Shown piece after piece: positions 46,746 to 62,779 of a DNA stretch of 64,000 nt. The stretch spans positions 2,108,001 through 2,172,000 of the forward strand of contig JAXBDG010000008.1 of NCBI GenBank assembly GCA_036320915.1. Direction: 5' to 3'. Under the pieces are notes generated by a model. That model did not search any database. It saw only the letters and a program-made list of their open reading frames with translations, and was not told where the DNA came from. The translations under genes and the position numbers were made by a program. The stretch's first letter is position 1, and the number at the start of each line of letters is the position of its first letter. This DNA is from Linnemannia elongata (lineage: Eukaryota; Mortierellomycota; Mortierellomycetes; Mortierellales; Mortierellaceae).

Positions 46746-48059
46746 GCCTTATCGGGCTCGGTAGGTTCCGCACCGATGGCACCCATCACCCTGGATGCCA
46801 TTACACAATGGTGTATCCTCTTCTTACATTTCTCTCGTCTTAAATTCGACTCCTGTGAGACCTCAAGTGTCAATGCCCCCCTACCCCCACTGAGGCTAAT
46901 TCTCTGCTCCGAAACTGCGTTGCTGATTTCAGTACTGCACACTGCCCTGAATCTGAGCTTGAAGGTGTTTGTCCTGCAAAGAAAAAAATGATTTGTCTAC
47001 CATCCACACACCCACCAGCCTTCCAATTGTTTTGAATGAGATGTTGAGGACGTTTGGTACTATTTTATGACCTTTGTTCGATGGCTCTTAACTCCTTTTT
47101 ATTTTTCGCTCTCTTCTTTTTGCTAGCATGAGGTATTTATGCGTGCCATTTTGTTTCCTTTTGTTACAAAGGTATGTGTTGCTTTTTGTGGTGAGGCTAA
47201 GCAAAATGAACAGGCGATAAACAAAAGACTCATTATTGCTCCTTCATTCCTTTTCCTAGCGTCCTTTTCCTAACGTTGCTCGTCAGAAGCACAGCTAGCG
47301 TTCAGTATACCACTTATTATGCTGAGAGACTCAGTGGCTACGGGTTCATTGTATTGATGGAATATGTATCCAGGATCACTGGCAAATTTATGCGGCCTCA
47401 TAAGAGAGTACCCATGTTGTAAGACTTTTTGATTGTTGCTACCCTAGGCACAGTTTAGTGAAGTGTTCTAATTCCTTTATTTTTATCATTATGGTCGATC
47501 CAACCTTGAATAGGATGTCAAGAAAATTGGTATCGAGTTCCCCAGCGCGATGACCCCCCATCAAAACGTCGTCGTTGGGTGCCCGACTATTTCCTGATAC
47601 TTTAGTCGCTGGACACAATCTCTCCAGCGCACCTCATCGACATAGCTCTCGCCATATTATTACACTCTGACCAGCAGCCGTACTCAAGCGGACTGAGGCA
47701 ACATGCTGCAGCCGCCCCTTCTGTCCTTGGTGCCTCTAAAACCTGCGTGTGGGCTTATTAGTCTTAAGGTGTGCATGCAGCTCTCCACCTTGCCGAGATG
47801 AACCTCGAAAAGCGGGCAAGATGGTGCTGCTTGTTTTGCATTTTTTTTCTCTAGTTCTCTTTCTATGCGTCTATTTACCTTAAGCAGTCATGAAAATGAA
47901 ATAAACAACAGTAACCATAAAAAAAAAAAATGCATGCGAATGATTGATGCTAAATGAAAGCGTGGTTCGTGTATTAAGGTAGCCAGCTAAGGACACCAAT
48001 AAAGATAGATCTTTATCCCCTTTTTGTACTATCAAAAATGAATCGGAACATAGGAGCAA

Positions 48060-48475
48060 AGAAAATTGGGCGGAGCCTCTCTTGTTCAAGAAAGAAAGAG
48101 ATATGGACGTTGACCAGGATCGTTTTGTTATTCATACATTGACCTTCTATCCGTTGACGTCTTACATGAGCCTCATTGTTGCTCTTTATCTCATTCTAAT
48201 GTTGCAACATGAAATTCTTTTCTTACCTCCTCTCTCTCTCTCACTCTCTCACTCACACACATTAAGTAGAGCGGGGCCAAGTCACCAAGGCGACATGGTC
48301 CTGACTGTGGGAAGACACCTTTCAGCATGGCCTCGCTCAACACATACTTACACAAGTCACCATTCCCACCATACGACATCGCCACGCTTTATCAACAATA
48401 TCAGCGTCCTCCTCACACACTCATACACACCCAACCCCAACAACCAGTACCATTCACCAATAAATATAATCGACA
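48060..48475 (+). repeat. Dispersed repeat, copy C
   Basis: This is the partner of copy B: GGGCGGAGCCTCTCTTGTTC, GATCGTTTTGTTATTCATAC, CCGTTGACGTCTTACATG, CTCAACACATACTTACACAA and CCATTCACCAATAAATATAA. It ends about 50 bp before the RT fragment at 48528. Confidence 0.5.
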
Positions 48476-48527
48476 ACTGTGTCGCAACTGTATGCACCGC
48501 CTACAACGAAATCGCCTTGCAACAACG

Positions 48528-48620
48528 GCATCCTCACTGTGGGCAGTGCCAGTACTCTTTGTCAAAAAGAAAGACGGATCTACGCCTCTGTATTAACTAC
48601 CGGTATGTGCTGAAAGATGA
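48528..48620 (+). pseudogene. Ty3/gypsy reverse-transcriptase fragment
   Basis: Translation gives [17 protein letters not shown], then after a one-base frame change RLCINYRYV. This is the same RT segment ([22 protein letters not shown]) that is found intact at about 48826-48897. It is an isolated remnant of a second Ty3/gypsy copy just upstream. Confidence 0.7.
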
Positions 48621-48732
48621 TGTTATACCTCGGCTTTTTTTGTCTGGTTCGTTTGACACTATTTTTGTCTGGAGCGACGAAGAAAAAACTGACGCTTTTT
48701 TGTGTGCCCTCCTGTCCAATACAGTGACTGTA

Positions 48733-50330
48733 TGAACCCTACAAGATGTCACCGCTGGAACTCCGCGCGCTGCGAGCACAGCTAGATGAGCTGCTCGAGC
48801 TGGGTTACATACAGCCGTCCACGTCGCCATGGGCCGCCCCGGTGCTATTCGTTAAGAAGAAAGATGGTTCCTTGCGATTATGCATTGACTATCGTGGTCT
48901 CAATGCGATCACCGTCAAGAACAAGTACCCTTTACCATTGTTGGACGAGTTCTTCGACCGCTTCCAAGGTGCCCAGTTTTTCAGCAAGTTGGACCTGCAG
49001 CAGGGGTACCATCAACTAAGGATTGCAGAGAGCGACATCCCTAAGACGGCGTTCTCCACCAGATACGGCCATTTCGAGTACCCTGTCATGTCGTTCGGTC
49101 TCACCAACGCCCCAGCGTCGTTTCAAGGTCTGATGAACGACATCTTCCGAGACCACCTAGATAAGAACATTGTCGTGTTCCTGGACGACATTTTAATCTT
49201 CTCCAAGACGTTTGAGGACCACCTCACGCATAACCGTGCCGCCCTTGACCTCCTTCGGCTGCATAAGCTGCACGTTAAGAGAAGCAAGTGCGAGTTTGGC
49301 ACGTCGTCCATCACCTTTGTCGGTCACGTCGTTTCCCGACAAGGAATCCAAGTCGACCCTGCCAAGACGAAGGCCCCCGTCAACTGGCCGATACCCAAGA
49401 ATGTCCAGCAGCTGAGGATGTTCATTGGATTCGTAAACTATTACCGCCGCTTCGTTTACCGATTGGCGCAAGTCGCCGGTCCCCTTACCAGCTATTAAAG
49501 GACGGACCTGGTCACAACAAGTCGAAGACTCGACCACTTGCCTCGTGGGGCCCAGCCGAGCAAGCCGCCTTCGATGGAGCCCGTCACCTGCTGATGACCC
49601 CTCCCACCCTACTTTGCGGAGACCCCGAAAAGTCGTACACTATAGAGACGGATGCATCTGACGAAACCGCCGGAGGTGTGCTGTACCAGATGCAGAACGG
49701 CAAGAAGCACCCCGTTGCCTATGAGTCTCGCAAGCTCAAGGCCGCCGAGAGGAACTATCCAGTGCATGAGAGATGCTGGCTATTGTGCACGCCTACAGAG
49801 CCTGGAGATCCTACTTGCTGGGAGCACCCGAGAATATTGTCTTCACGGATCACGCCAGCCTGAGGTTCATCTTCTCTCAGCCTCACCTTAGTCAGAGAGT
49901 GACTCGATGGGTGGAGTTTTTGTCGCCCTATAATCTCTCCATCCAGTACAAACCGGCAAGACTAATACTGCCGCCGATGCCTTATCCCGTCTCGAGATCA
50001 ACAGTGTCCACCCAGTTCGGCATATCGACACCTGGGACTGGCCTCTCCTCGTTCCTGATTTATGTCAGGCACTTTTTGCAATAGGCTCAGCCACCTCCTC
50101 TGCTTGTCGATGACAACAAGGAATACGAAGTTGATTGCATCCTAGATTATAAGGTCGTCCTTGGATCACCAAGATAGCTTGTCCAGTGGAAAGGCTACAA
50201 CTGTTACTGCTTCTTTCTCATCCTCTCCACCCTACCTATGCTATAGCTCAGCCACCTCCTTCTCCATATTTAAATAGGCGGTTGCAATTTTATCTTTAAT
50301 AAAACCGACTTTTACCTTTCTACTCCTTCA
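48733..50330 (+). mobile_element. Internally deleted, frameshifted Ty3/gypsy chromovirus remnant
   Basis: Reverse transcriptase runs 48733-49496 in one frame: [66 protein letters not shown], and the catalytic [11 protein letters not shown] (xxDD with F for the usual Y). Three frame changes follow: RNase H part 1 (ASWGPAEQAAFDGA, IETDASDETAGGVLYQ) to about 49775, part 2 (LAIVHAYRAWRSYLLG, FTDHASLRFIF) to about 49965, then AADALSRLEIN. The integrase core is missing. At 50085-50197 a chromodomain remnant follows (NKEYEVDCILDYK, a stop, then LVQWKGYN), so this was a chromovirus. A TATTTAAATA and AATAAA near 50271-50305 may be LTR sequence. Gag and protease are absent. Confidence 0.85.
50085..50260 (+). 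repeat. 15-bp direct repeat bracketing the chromodomain remnant
   Basis: GCTCAGCCACCTCCT occurs at 50085-50099 and again at 50246-50260. The first copy lies just where integrase should be, before the chromodomain. Short direct repeats like this are commonly found at deletion or duplication endpoints; here their role is inferred. Confidence 0.5.
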
Positions 50331-50454
50331 GCTAGTCCCTGAATATCATATCTACATCCTTACGCTATTGCACTTTTCCTTCCGGCACCAGAAGAAGTAC
50401 AAAAAGAGTTGAGGACTACTCCTCTGTCTTGTAATTATCGGCCGAGAGGCCTTC

Positions 50455-50570
50455 GGCATTCAAAAGCTCTTGGCCAACAGGATCTCCAAAATAAACCGAC
50501 ACCCTATTCCCCACATCGACGAGTTGATTGACAGGTTCCGCGGCGCTCGATACTTCACCAAAACTTGCCC
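50455..50570 (+). pseudogene. Third Ty3/gypsy RT fragment
   Basis: The open stretch LLANRISKINRHPIPHIDEL then IDRFRGARYFTKT matches the RT segment between the KKKDG and SKLDL motifs ([20 protein letters not shown] in the copy at 48733). It is a short remnant adjoining the 3' end of UTP13. Confidence 0.65.
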
Positions 50571-50722
50571 TTCTCTCCGGCTACCTTCAACAGCGTTGGA
50601 AACCAGCATAAAAATAAAGAAGGAAAGGAAGAGATGGATTTTTTTAAAAAAATGCAAAATGTGGAAATGTCTATTTCATGAATGTTTGTGGGATAAAATG
50701 TGCAAAAAGGTTACTACAGTAA

Positions 50723-53700
50723 CTATTCCATGTCCTCGTCGCTATCTTCATCGTTCTCTTCATTCTCTTCTTCATCATCATCCTCCTCCTCCTCATCGTC
50801 GTCGTCTTCACTGTCATCCTCCTCCTCAGCATCCTCCTCAGCATCCTCGGCAGCTTCTGCAACAACAGCAGTGGGCTCTGTAGCAGTGGAAGTATGAGCT
50901 GTGGCGGCACGAGCAGCAGCAAGAGCCTCATGCCTCTCCTTGGCCATGTTCTCCTCCTCTGTTTTCCTCTGTGCCCGCAAGCTCTTGCCCTCACTTTCCT
51001 CTCCTTCTTCATCATCCATCTCCATCTCATCCATGCCGCCCACAAGACTTATCAGATCCATAGCCTGAACAGTGTAATCGACGACATAGCTCCGAACAGT
51101 CAAAGCCTCAACTCTCTGGAAGTGACGGTCGCTGTAGGGCAAGAGACCATCCAACAGATCCTTGATGCCAGGGATCTCAATCATCTCCTGGACCTTGCGC
51201 TGTCTGAGAATGGCGTTGAGGACAGTCTGGGCAGCGCGCATGTTCTTGGCATGAGTGTTCCAGTCACGGACATAGCCCAACAGCTTAGAGATCTGATCGG
51301 GTGAGAGACCTAGAAGGACTTTGTCAACAGCCTCAAGACCGGTGATCGAAGTATCGTGCTCGGGACGGTCCTGCTGGATCTGGTTGAAGAGCTGGAGTAA
51401 CCTGAAGGGCTGCTCCAACGACAGGGCCAATGTGATAGCGTTCTTCCAGTCCTTGCGCGCCAAGTAGTTCGACAGCTCCTGCTCCTTGAGGACCTGATCG
51501 GCCTTGGCGGCCTTCTTCTCGGCATACTCAATCTCGGTGAAATCCTCCCACATGTTGATCATCGAATCGGCGCCTCCTGTCACGACCATGTTCTCATCCT
51601 TGCGAACAGCCAAGGCCCAAATCTTCTCGGTATGGTTATCCAGGGTCGTGACACACTCGTTGGTACGGATCGTCCAGAGCTTGACCAAGCCGTCCGAACC
51701 GCAAGAGACCAATTGAAGACCCGAAGTCATAAAGTCGATTTTGAGAATAGAGTTTGTGTGGCCCTCAAACGTCCGGAGACAGCTGAAGTCGTTCAATGAC
51801 CAGATCTTGATCGTCCTGTCTCCGGAACTGGTAGCCAAGCACTGATCGACGGGCGAGAACTTGACAGACCAGACACCTCGCTTGTGACCCTTGCAGGTTC
51901 CAATCAGAGTTCCCTCCTGAAGGTTCCAGATCTTGGCCAGCTTGTCCTGAGATCCAGTCGCGAAAACCTTGTCGTTGGGTGCAATGTCAATGGTGTTGAT
52001 ATCCTTCTCGTGTGCCTGGATTGTGTAATGTGACTTGAAGCGGAGGTTCTCATCTGGCTCATCCAAATCTGTATGTGCGAGGAGGAGGGAGAAAGGGGTC
52101 AGTATCATTTCTTACACTTGGCGACGAACAGGTAACAAAAAGAGAGTGAAAAAGGCACTACGCGTACCAGCTGTGCTGAGGTCCCAGCATTTGATGGTTC
52201 TGTCCTGAGATCCGGTCAACAAAAGACCATCGGTCTTTCTCGTCAGAGCAACAGCTCCAATAGCCTCTGTATGACCCACACACGATCCTATGCACTTGTA
52301 CCTCTCATCTGCATCCTCGTTCTCCAAATCCAACGTCCAGACCTTGGCTGTGTTATCCTTGGATCCCGAAGCCAAGAGGGTACCATCTGTATTCCTGTCC
52401 AGGCAGATGACAATGTCGGTATGTCCATAGATAAGGTCACACTCAAACTCTTTCAAGTTGAAAACTCGAATCTGTTCGCTGTTGGCAGCAACGGCCAAAT
52501 GAGTCTCTTCCTCGCCAATATACGCCACATCGATGATCTCATCGTTGTATCCAACAATCTGCTTCACGCGCTTCAAGTCATTCTCCACGTCAAAGAACAA
52601 AATGTTCTGGTCGCTCGTGATCGATACCAGTTGCTGTGATGTTGTGTTGTACCTGAGTAGGAAATTGACAACGAGACGTATTGTGTTAGTATGAGCATTA
52701 TTGCACGGTTCATCGTTATCGAGCGGTGTGATTTCGAGTCGGTCCGATCCAAGGAGGGAAACTTACAAGACGTCAGAGATGCCCGATTTGCTTCCTTGCT
52801 CCTCCTTCTGCTTGGCGATCAACTCTCCCGACCTAAGATCCCAGATCCTGATAACACCAGCATCACCAGCGGTATAGAACATATCCTTGTCCGAGACATC
52901 CTTGTCGCCAATGCGCTGGATCTTGCCCTTCTGCAGAATACCGACAGTCTCCAGAGTCTCATAAATAGGGTAGGTAGTGGCGAGCTTCAAGGTGGTCAGA
53001 TCCCAGACGTTAACGACCTTATCACGAGAACCACTGATGAGAGTGTTGCCAGAGTGGGTGACAGCCAATCCTCGAATAACCGAAACGTGAGATTCCAACA
53101 CAGCAAGAGCCCTTTTTGAGTCGAGCAATCAAAGAAGAAACGGTTAGATTTCACTCTCTTAAAATAACAGGCAGTGATGATCCAGAAAACGGAAAAACGA
53201 TTCCTTACTTTCTAGTCTTAAGGTCCCAGACACGAACAGTGCAGTCGTCAGCTCCCGAGTACAACCACGCCTTAGACTGATCTGGGTGGAAGAGAACGGC
53301 CGAAATAACACCACCGTGTCCCTTGAAGTTGTGTGTACAGAATCCTCCTGCAATATCCCAGACCTTGACTGTGCCGTCAGCAGATCCTGTGGCGACCAAT
53401 GAAGAGGTCCTGTCAATGTCCATGACAATAATAGGAGCGTCGTGGGCCTATTGCATTCACAAGATGAACAGTATAGAGTGTTAGGGGTCCAATTGGTCAT
53501 GCTCTAGATGTAATTGTAGACAAAGTACAAAAAGAGTGCTTGAAGTTGTACCTTCAGACTTCTGACGAGTGTTCCTGTGCGAAGATCCCAGGTCTTGAGC
53601 AAAAGACTCCTGCTGGCACTGACGAGGGTATGGCCATCGGGGGTGACTGCAAACATTGTGATGATCTCTGTGTCGCCCTTGAGTCTCCAAAGCTTCTTTC

Positions 53701-53993
53701 CAGTCTTGATCTCAATGACGTCAATGTCCTCGCCAACGGTTGTGATAAGGAATTGTTCATCCTGAGATATGCAGACCTTGCCTCCAGTGTAGATAGACTC
53801 GATCGTCTGCGTCGACTTGAAGCTACAAGGATGGGTGATATCAAAAGAAGGTCGTTAGACTCCCGTGTCAATCGATTCGCGTGGTATCGAGCTCTTGTCT
53901 CTTGCAGGTACTAAAATGATGAATGATGATAATGAGTAGTGAGGAATACCTTGTTTTAAGGTGGATTTTGCCCTGGGGCGGTGGAGCTGCCAT
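50723..53993 (-). CDS. UTP13: UTP13/TBL3, WD40 protein of the U3 snoRNP small-subunit processome
   Basis: Six exons (53993-53950, 53822-53552, 53447-53209, 53111-52767, 52652-52168, 52068-50723) have GT/AG borders and close in frame to 909 residues, slightly longer than yeast Utp13 (~817). It is built of two WD40 propellers with repeated GH..W-D units ([88 protein letters not shown]). The Utp13 C-terminal domain follows from about residue 655 ([52 protein letters not shown]). The protein ends in a long Asp/Glu tail (coded by 50740-50860), extended relative to the usual family. Utp13 is part of the UTP-B complex that binds pre-18S rRNA in the nucleolus. It is divergent from RSM10. Confidence 0.93.
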
Positions 53994-54506
53994 ATTGTAC
54001 GTTTAAGATAATTTGGTGCGAGTTGAAGTGCAGGCTGGTCGAGTTGTTGAGGTTGAGGTGACGAGTCTTGAGTGTGTGTGAGAGAGAGAGAGGGAGGCGA
54101 GTATTTTCGATGGCGAGGTTGCTGTCGAATGCAAGGCAGGTGAAAGGAATGAGATGGGAGAAGGTGACCAAGGAATGCAGCCAGCCAGAGGGGAACAAAG
54201 AAGTAGCACTACTATTGCAAGCAAAAGCAAAAGAAGAAAAAAAAAGAAAAAAAAAAAGAAAATACAAAACTAGAGAGTAAATAGTGACTGCATAATTTTG
54301 CTAGATTCCCCTTACGCCACTGTTTTGGCTGTCCAGGCAGCGGATATCGGGATTGCCTCTTGTCTCTGAAGCAGAGAAGACAATCACTCGCTTGTTGCTT
54401 GAACTCGGACAAATCGACAACTTGGTTCATTCCCCTAAACGACAACAACCGACTTGCCGATTCACCGCCACTCACCCACTCACCAAACAACACATCAATC
54501 ACAACC
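53994..54506. promoter_or_regulatory. Shared divergent promoter region of UTP13 and RSM10
   Basis: These 513 bp separate the two start codons, which point away from each other. A GA-rich tract at about 54080-54100 and an A-rich tract at 54235-54262 are present, with no obvious TATA box. Both genes serve ribosome production (cytosolic and mitochondrial), so joint control is possible but not shown. Confidence 0.4.
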
Positions 54507-55597
54507 ATGTTGAGCTCATTGAAAACAAGCCTGTCCGCGCAAGGATTGACCTCGGCCAAAAAGTCCGTCGTCGCCATCGCTACCCGGTCTCTCAGGTACA
54601 GGATCTCGCAATCAAAGCAGGGGAGGGAGCAAAAAGCAACTGTCCAGCGGCATTGAAATCTCCAGGGTGTATATCTGGACTACCTTGGAGTGTTGTTGGC
54701 GTGCAAGCACGGAGAACTTATACAGGATATTAATGCCATTTTTATTTATCTTTACTCGACAATATACGATCCGATACTTTTGGACACGCACCTACTACTA
54801 GCACACCAGCGGCGAAGAACGCCCTTCCTGAAGACATGTCCGCTGAGGATCGCCTTGTGTACGGAGAGCCTGTTCAGATCCCCACCACCCACAATATCAC
54901 CGTCGCCCACCTTCATCTTCGCTCCTACCTCCCCCACCAACTGGAGTTCTTTACTGATTTCGCCCGTCGCGCTGCTGCTGCCTTGGAGATGCCATGCTCT
55001 GGCGCGATCCCTTTGCCCGTCCAGACTTCCAAGTGGACTGTCAACAAGTCGCCCTTTGTTCACAAGAAGGCTCAGGAGACCTTTGAGAGAAAGACACACA
55101 AGCGTCTATTGGCCATCAAGGATACCCACCCCGACGTTGTCCGTCGCTGGGTCCAGTTCCTGAACCAGAACGCTATTGCTGGTGTCGGAATGAAGGTCAC
55201 TGTCTGGGAGAACGAGGAGTTGGGCGTTGGACAGAAGAAGATGGAGAAGGCCAAGAAGGGCGAGAGCAGAAACCGATCTGTTGCTGCAATGATGGCCGAG
55301 GGCGAGGAGCCATCAAAGGAGGTCAAGGCTGTTGCCGATCAGCTCTTGGCTGAGATGATGAAGGACATTGGCGGTGAGGAGGAGATCACAAAGGCACAAC
55401 AGCAGGACAACAAGCCTTCATCACCAGCACCAGCAGCACCAGCAGAGTCTAACGAGACCTCAGATCAACCCACGGAATCGAACATCACTGATGTTGTCGA
55501 GCCCCTTGTCAGCGGATCGGCAACGCTCGACCCTGAGCTTTCGAAGGCTGTTGAGAAGGCGGTTGCCGAGACCGCCACCAAAGGCGATAAGAAGTAG
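54507..55597 (+). CDS. RSM10: Mitochondrial small-subunit ribosomal protein uS10m
   Basis: Two exons (54507-54595 and 54802-55597; donor GTACAG, acceptor CTAG) give 294 residues. Exon 1 encodes a basic, Ser/Ala-rich presequence (MLSSLKTSLSAQGLTSAKKS) fitting mitochondrial import. Exon 2 contains the S10 domain: THNITVAHLHLRSYLPHQLE, FFTDFARRAAAALEMPCSG, PLPVQTSKWTV, SPFVHKKAQETFERKTHKR and GVGMKVTVWE, as in fungal Rsm10. The protein binds 15S rRNA in the head of the mitochondrial small subunit. The C-terminal ~100 residues (Lys/Glu, then Pro/Ala-rich) extend beyond the yeast protein (~203 residues) and are of unknown use. An acceptor 8 bp further on would put a stop in frame, so the acceptor at 54801 is the right one. 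Confidence 0.92.
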
Positions 55598-56124
55598 ATA
55601 GGAGCTCAACCACCAGCTGGATAGGGATTCTCATATTTTTAGCACACACCTACCTTCCAACTTCTTTTACTTTTTTTTCATTATTATCTTACCATAGCTC
55701 ATTAGATTTGCTACAACATGTATTCATTTTTCGTTGTTTTTTTGCCCCATTCCATCAATTTTTACCTATGTGTATGTCTCTTGTGTGAATATGAGTTTTG
55801 TTCTTATTCTTGTTCCTGAGAGGAAGAATGTACGAGTCGATCTTCCGATCAGTCCCCGCACAAAGTGTGTAAGGCGGTTGTGCAAAGCCACAGATCCATA
55901 ATTGACCACCGTTTTTTTTTCTTTCTGTGCGCTTCTGTTGAGATCCCCCCCAAGTTCATTCTCACTCTTCCCCATTCCTTTTTTTTCCTTTTCTACTTTT
56001 CCTTCTTTCCTTCCTTTTTTCTCTTCTGTCCTCATTCTTCCGATCAGCCAACCTCACCTCTCCAACCCCGACTACTCCATCAACAACAACCACGACAACC
56101 AGGAACACAACAATAAGAACAACA
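55598..56124. other. Intergenic between RSM10 and TIM44
   Basis: A T-rich 3' region of RSM10 is followed by a C/T-rich leader from about 55960 up to the TIM44 start. No other feature seen. Confidence 0.5.
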
Positions 56125-58198
56125 ATGTCGGCCCTTCGATCCCTCGTCTCCTCCACAACCGCTAAGGCGATCCGTCCTAGCTCACTCCTCTCTCCCTCCT
56201 CACAACGGCTGACCGCCCACCCAGCCGGTCGTCATATCCGTGCACCCCTGATCACCGCCAGACACGAATCCCAGAGTGCGTTCAGCAAGTTTGTCGAGAC
56301 ATTGAAGGAGCAGATCAAGAAGAACAAGGAGCTTCAGGAGTCTGTCAAGAAGTTGCAGGATGAGTCCGGCAAGGCTGGTGATAGCGATGCCCTCAAGAAG
56401 GCCAAGGATGCCTTTGAGAAAGCCAAGGTAACCCCCACTTGTTTGATATGCTTCTGTTTTGTTTCTTTCTTTTTTCTCTTTTCCTTGCTTTGTCGTTTTT
56501 TTTTCTTCGCTGTTTTCCTCTTGCTCTCTCAACCTGTTTTTGTTGGAAGGCATGTCGGCATGTCCATATATGACGATTTCACGACTTTTGTGACTAACGA
56601 AACCTTGTTTTCTCCTTCTATTCTCCCTTTCCGTTTACTTTTTCGATCTCCTTGCTACTGTTGACGTCCCACGATCTTGAAAAATTAACAGGAGAGTGCT
56701 GCTGGTGCAAGCGTAGCAACGGAAAAGCTGAAGCAGACTGCAGAGCAGTTCAAGAAGGCCACCGACAAGCTCGGAGAGACCGTCAGCGAGACCTTGAAGG
56801 GTGCTGCCGAGAACGAGTTCATCAAGGGATCCAAGGAAAAGGTAATACTATTGTGTTTTCTGATATAAAGTTCTGTGTTGTCATCATCCCTGCCTCTGTC
56901 CCCTTACAATTCTCAATTCAGGACAAAAGACGGGCTATGATTCCTAACATCACACTTTCAACACTATCGACGTACATTATCACATAGATCTCGGAGACTG
57001 GAAAGGCCTTCTCTGAGACTGGAAAGGTGTTTGCCGAGTCGGTCGATTCTTCAACAAAGCCCATTCGTGACAATGAGTACTTCAAGAACGTCAAGGAGTC
57101 CGCAGAGACACTTATCCAGGACACTGAGTCCAGATACGGAGGGTACATCTCCAAGGCCGAGCGTCGTCGTGCTCGTGGATTGGCCGTCGATTACAGCCCC
57201 AAGGAGGCCCAGAAGGCTGCCGCTGCTGCCGTTCCCGAGACTAAGGAGGACGTCAAGTAAGCACTCGAATTTGGTTTTGTTTTTAGACTTGTATGATATT
57301 GACAAGGTCACTCCCTTGATCTAGACTTGTTTCTGACCCCGATCACAATCTTTCATTCTCATTGTGCTATTAGCGCTGGAGAGTCGATGGTTCTTCACAA
57401 GGACTCTGCATGGAAGGAGACCTGGTCAAAGTTCAAGGATACCAACCCTGTGATGCAGAGTGTCTTCAACATGAAGAAGAACTATGAGGATTCCGACAAT
57501 GTTTTCGTTGCCTGGGCTCGCGTGGTCACTGACAAGATCTCCGACGTCTGGGGTACGTACCTACCCGCATGAATTTTGAATTTCATGTCTCGAATTGATA
57601 TCTTTTTTTCCCTTCCGCTTTTCAGCGACAGAAGAGCGCGTTGCAAGTATACTCACCAATTTTGCTTTCTTCTTGCCTTTCATTGATAGTCTCGATGTTG
57701 GATGAGACCGAGAACGCCAAGACCATCAGAGCTCTCCAGATGATCGACCCCCGCTTCAAGATGGACAACTTCATGAAGGAGGCCCGCGAGTTCATCATCC
57801 CTGAGATCATGGACGCCGTCCTCAACGCCGACTCTGAGACCTTGAACGAATGGTGCTCCGAGGCAACCTACAACGTCCTCACAGCCGGATTCCAGGCCCA
57901 GATCGCCCAGGGCCTCGTCAGCGACTGCAAGATTCTTGAACTCCGTAACGTCGAGTTGGTCTCGGCCAAGGTCCTCGAGAACGATGTTCCTGTCCTGATT
58001 ATCTCATTCAACACTCAGGAGGTCACCGTCTTCCGCAACCGGTTGACGCGTGAGGTTGTTTTCGGAAAGGAGGATGCGATTGAGGAGTGTACTTATGCCT
58101 GTGTTATTACGTTGACCCCTGAGACCATGCAGAACCCTTTGACGAGAGGTGTGCGTATTATGGATATGGCTAAGCATGGTAGCCGTGCCTACATCTAA
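56125..58198 (+). CDS. TIM44: Mitochondrial import inner-membrane translocase subunit TIM44
   Basis: Six exons (56125-56427, 56692-56841, 56988-57256, 57374-57552, 57626-57646, 57690-58198) close in frame to 476 residues. The N-terminus is an arginine/serine-rich mitochondrial presequence, followed by a helical Lys/Glu-rich part (ETLKEQIKKNKELQESVKKL). The C-terminal Tim44 domain includes MIDPRFKMDNFMKEAREFII, PEIMDAVLNADSETLNEWCS, EATYNVLTAGF and VPVLIISFNTQEV, the last being the usual core strand. Tim44 tethers mtHsp70 to the TIM23 channel on the matrix side and drives presequence import. Exon 5 is only 21 nt (ATEERVA), flanked by introns of 73 and 43 bp; it is needed to keep the frame. Convergent with the kinase gene. 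Confidence 0.93.
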
Positions 58199-58553
58199 GC
58201 ATATTTTTTTTCTGTTTATTTTTTTTTCTTGTCGCCTCTACCATTTCCCATTTTATCACACATTTTTTTTTGTTCAGCATTTCGCATGTATTTTTACAAC
58301 ACCCATCGCCATGGAGAGTTACAATGTCCTCACTATTTAGACACACTCACACAAAAAGCACCTCGCCACCGAATAGAAACGGTCTGACAATAATTAAACA
58401 TGGGTTGGACCATAGGCACATGAAGTAAATTATACAAAGGTTGTGGCGCTTCAATGGGGTTTATTGAATTCAAGGCGAGAATATGCGCATGTCGCTCTCG
58501 ATGGGAGGAGGCAGGGAGGGGGCGAGAACGAGAATCGGAGGGGGGGTGGGGGT
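58199..58553. other. Convergent intergenic region of TIM44 and the kinase gene
   Basis: A T-rich TIM44 3' side is followed by A-rich sequence. A G run is seen near 58541-58547. It presumably holds both polyadenylation regions, with no other feature. Confidence 0.5.

Positions 58554-62779
<4,226 letters not shown>

Larger units (their letters stand above)
45267..48059. other. Repeat-containing intergenic region
   Basis: No intact gene. It contains two copies of a dispersed repeat (45400-45540 partial, 46290-46745), an A run at 46026-46048, and otherwise unassigned AT-rich sequence. Confidence 0.45.
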
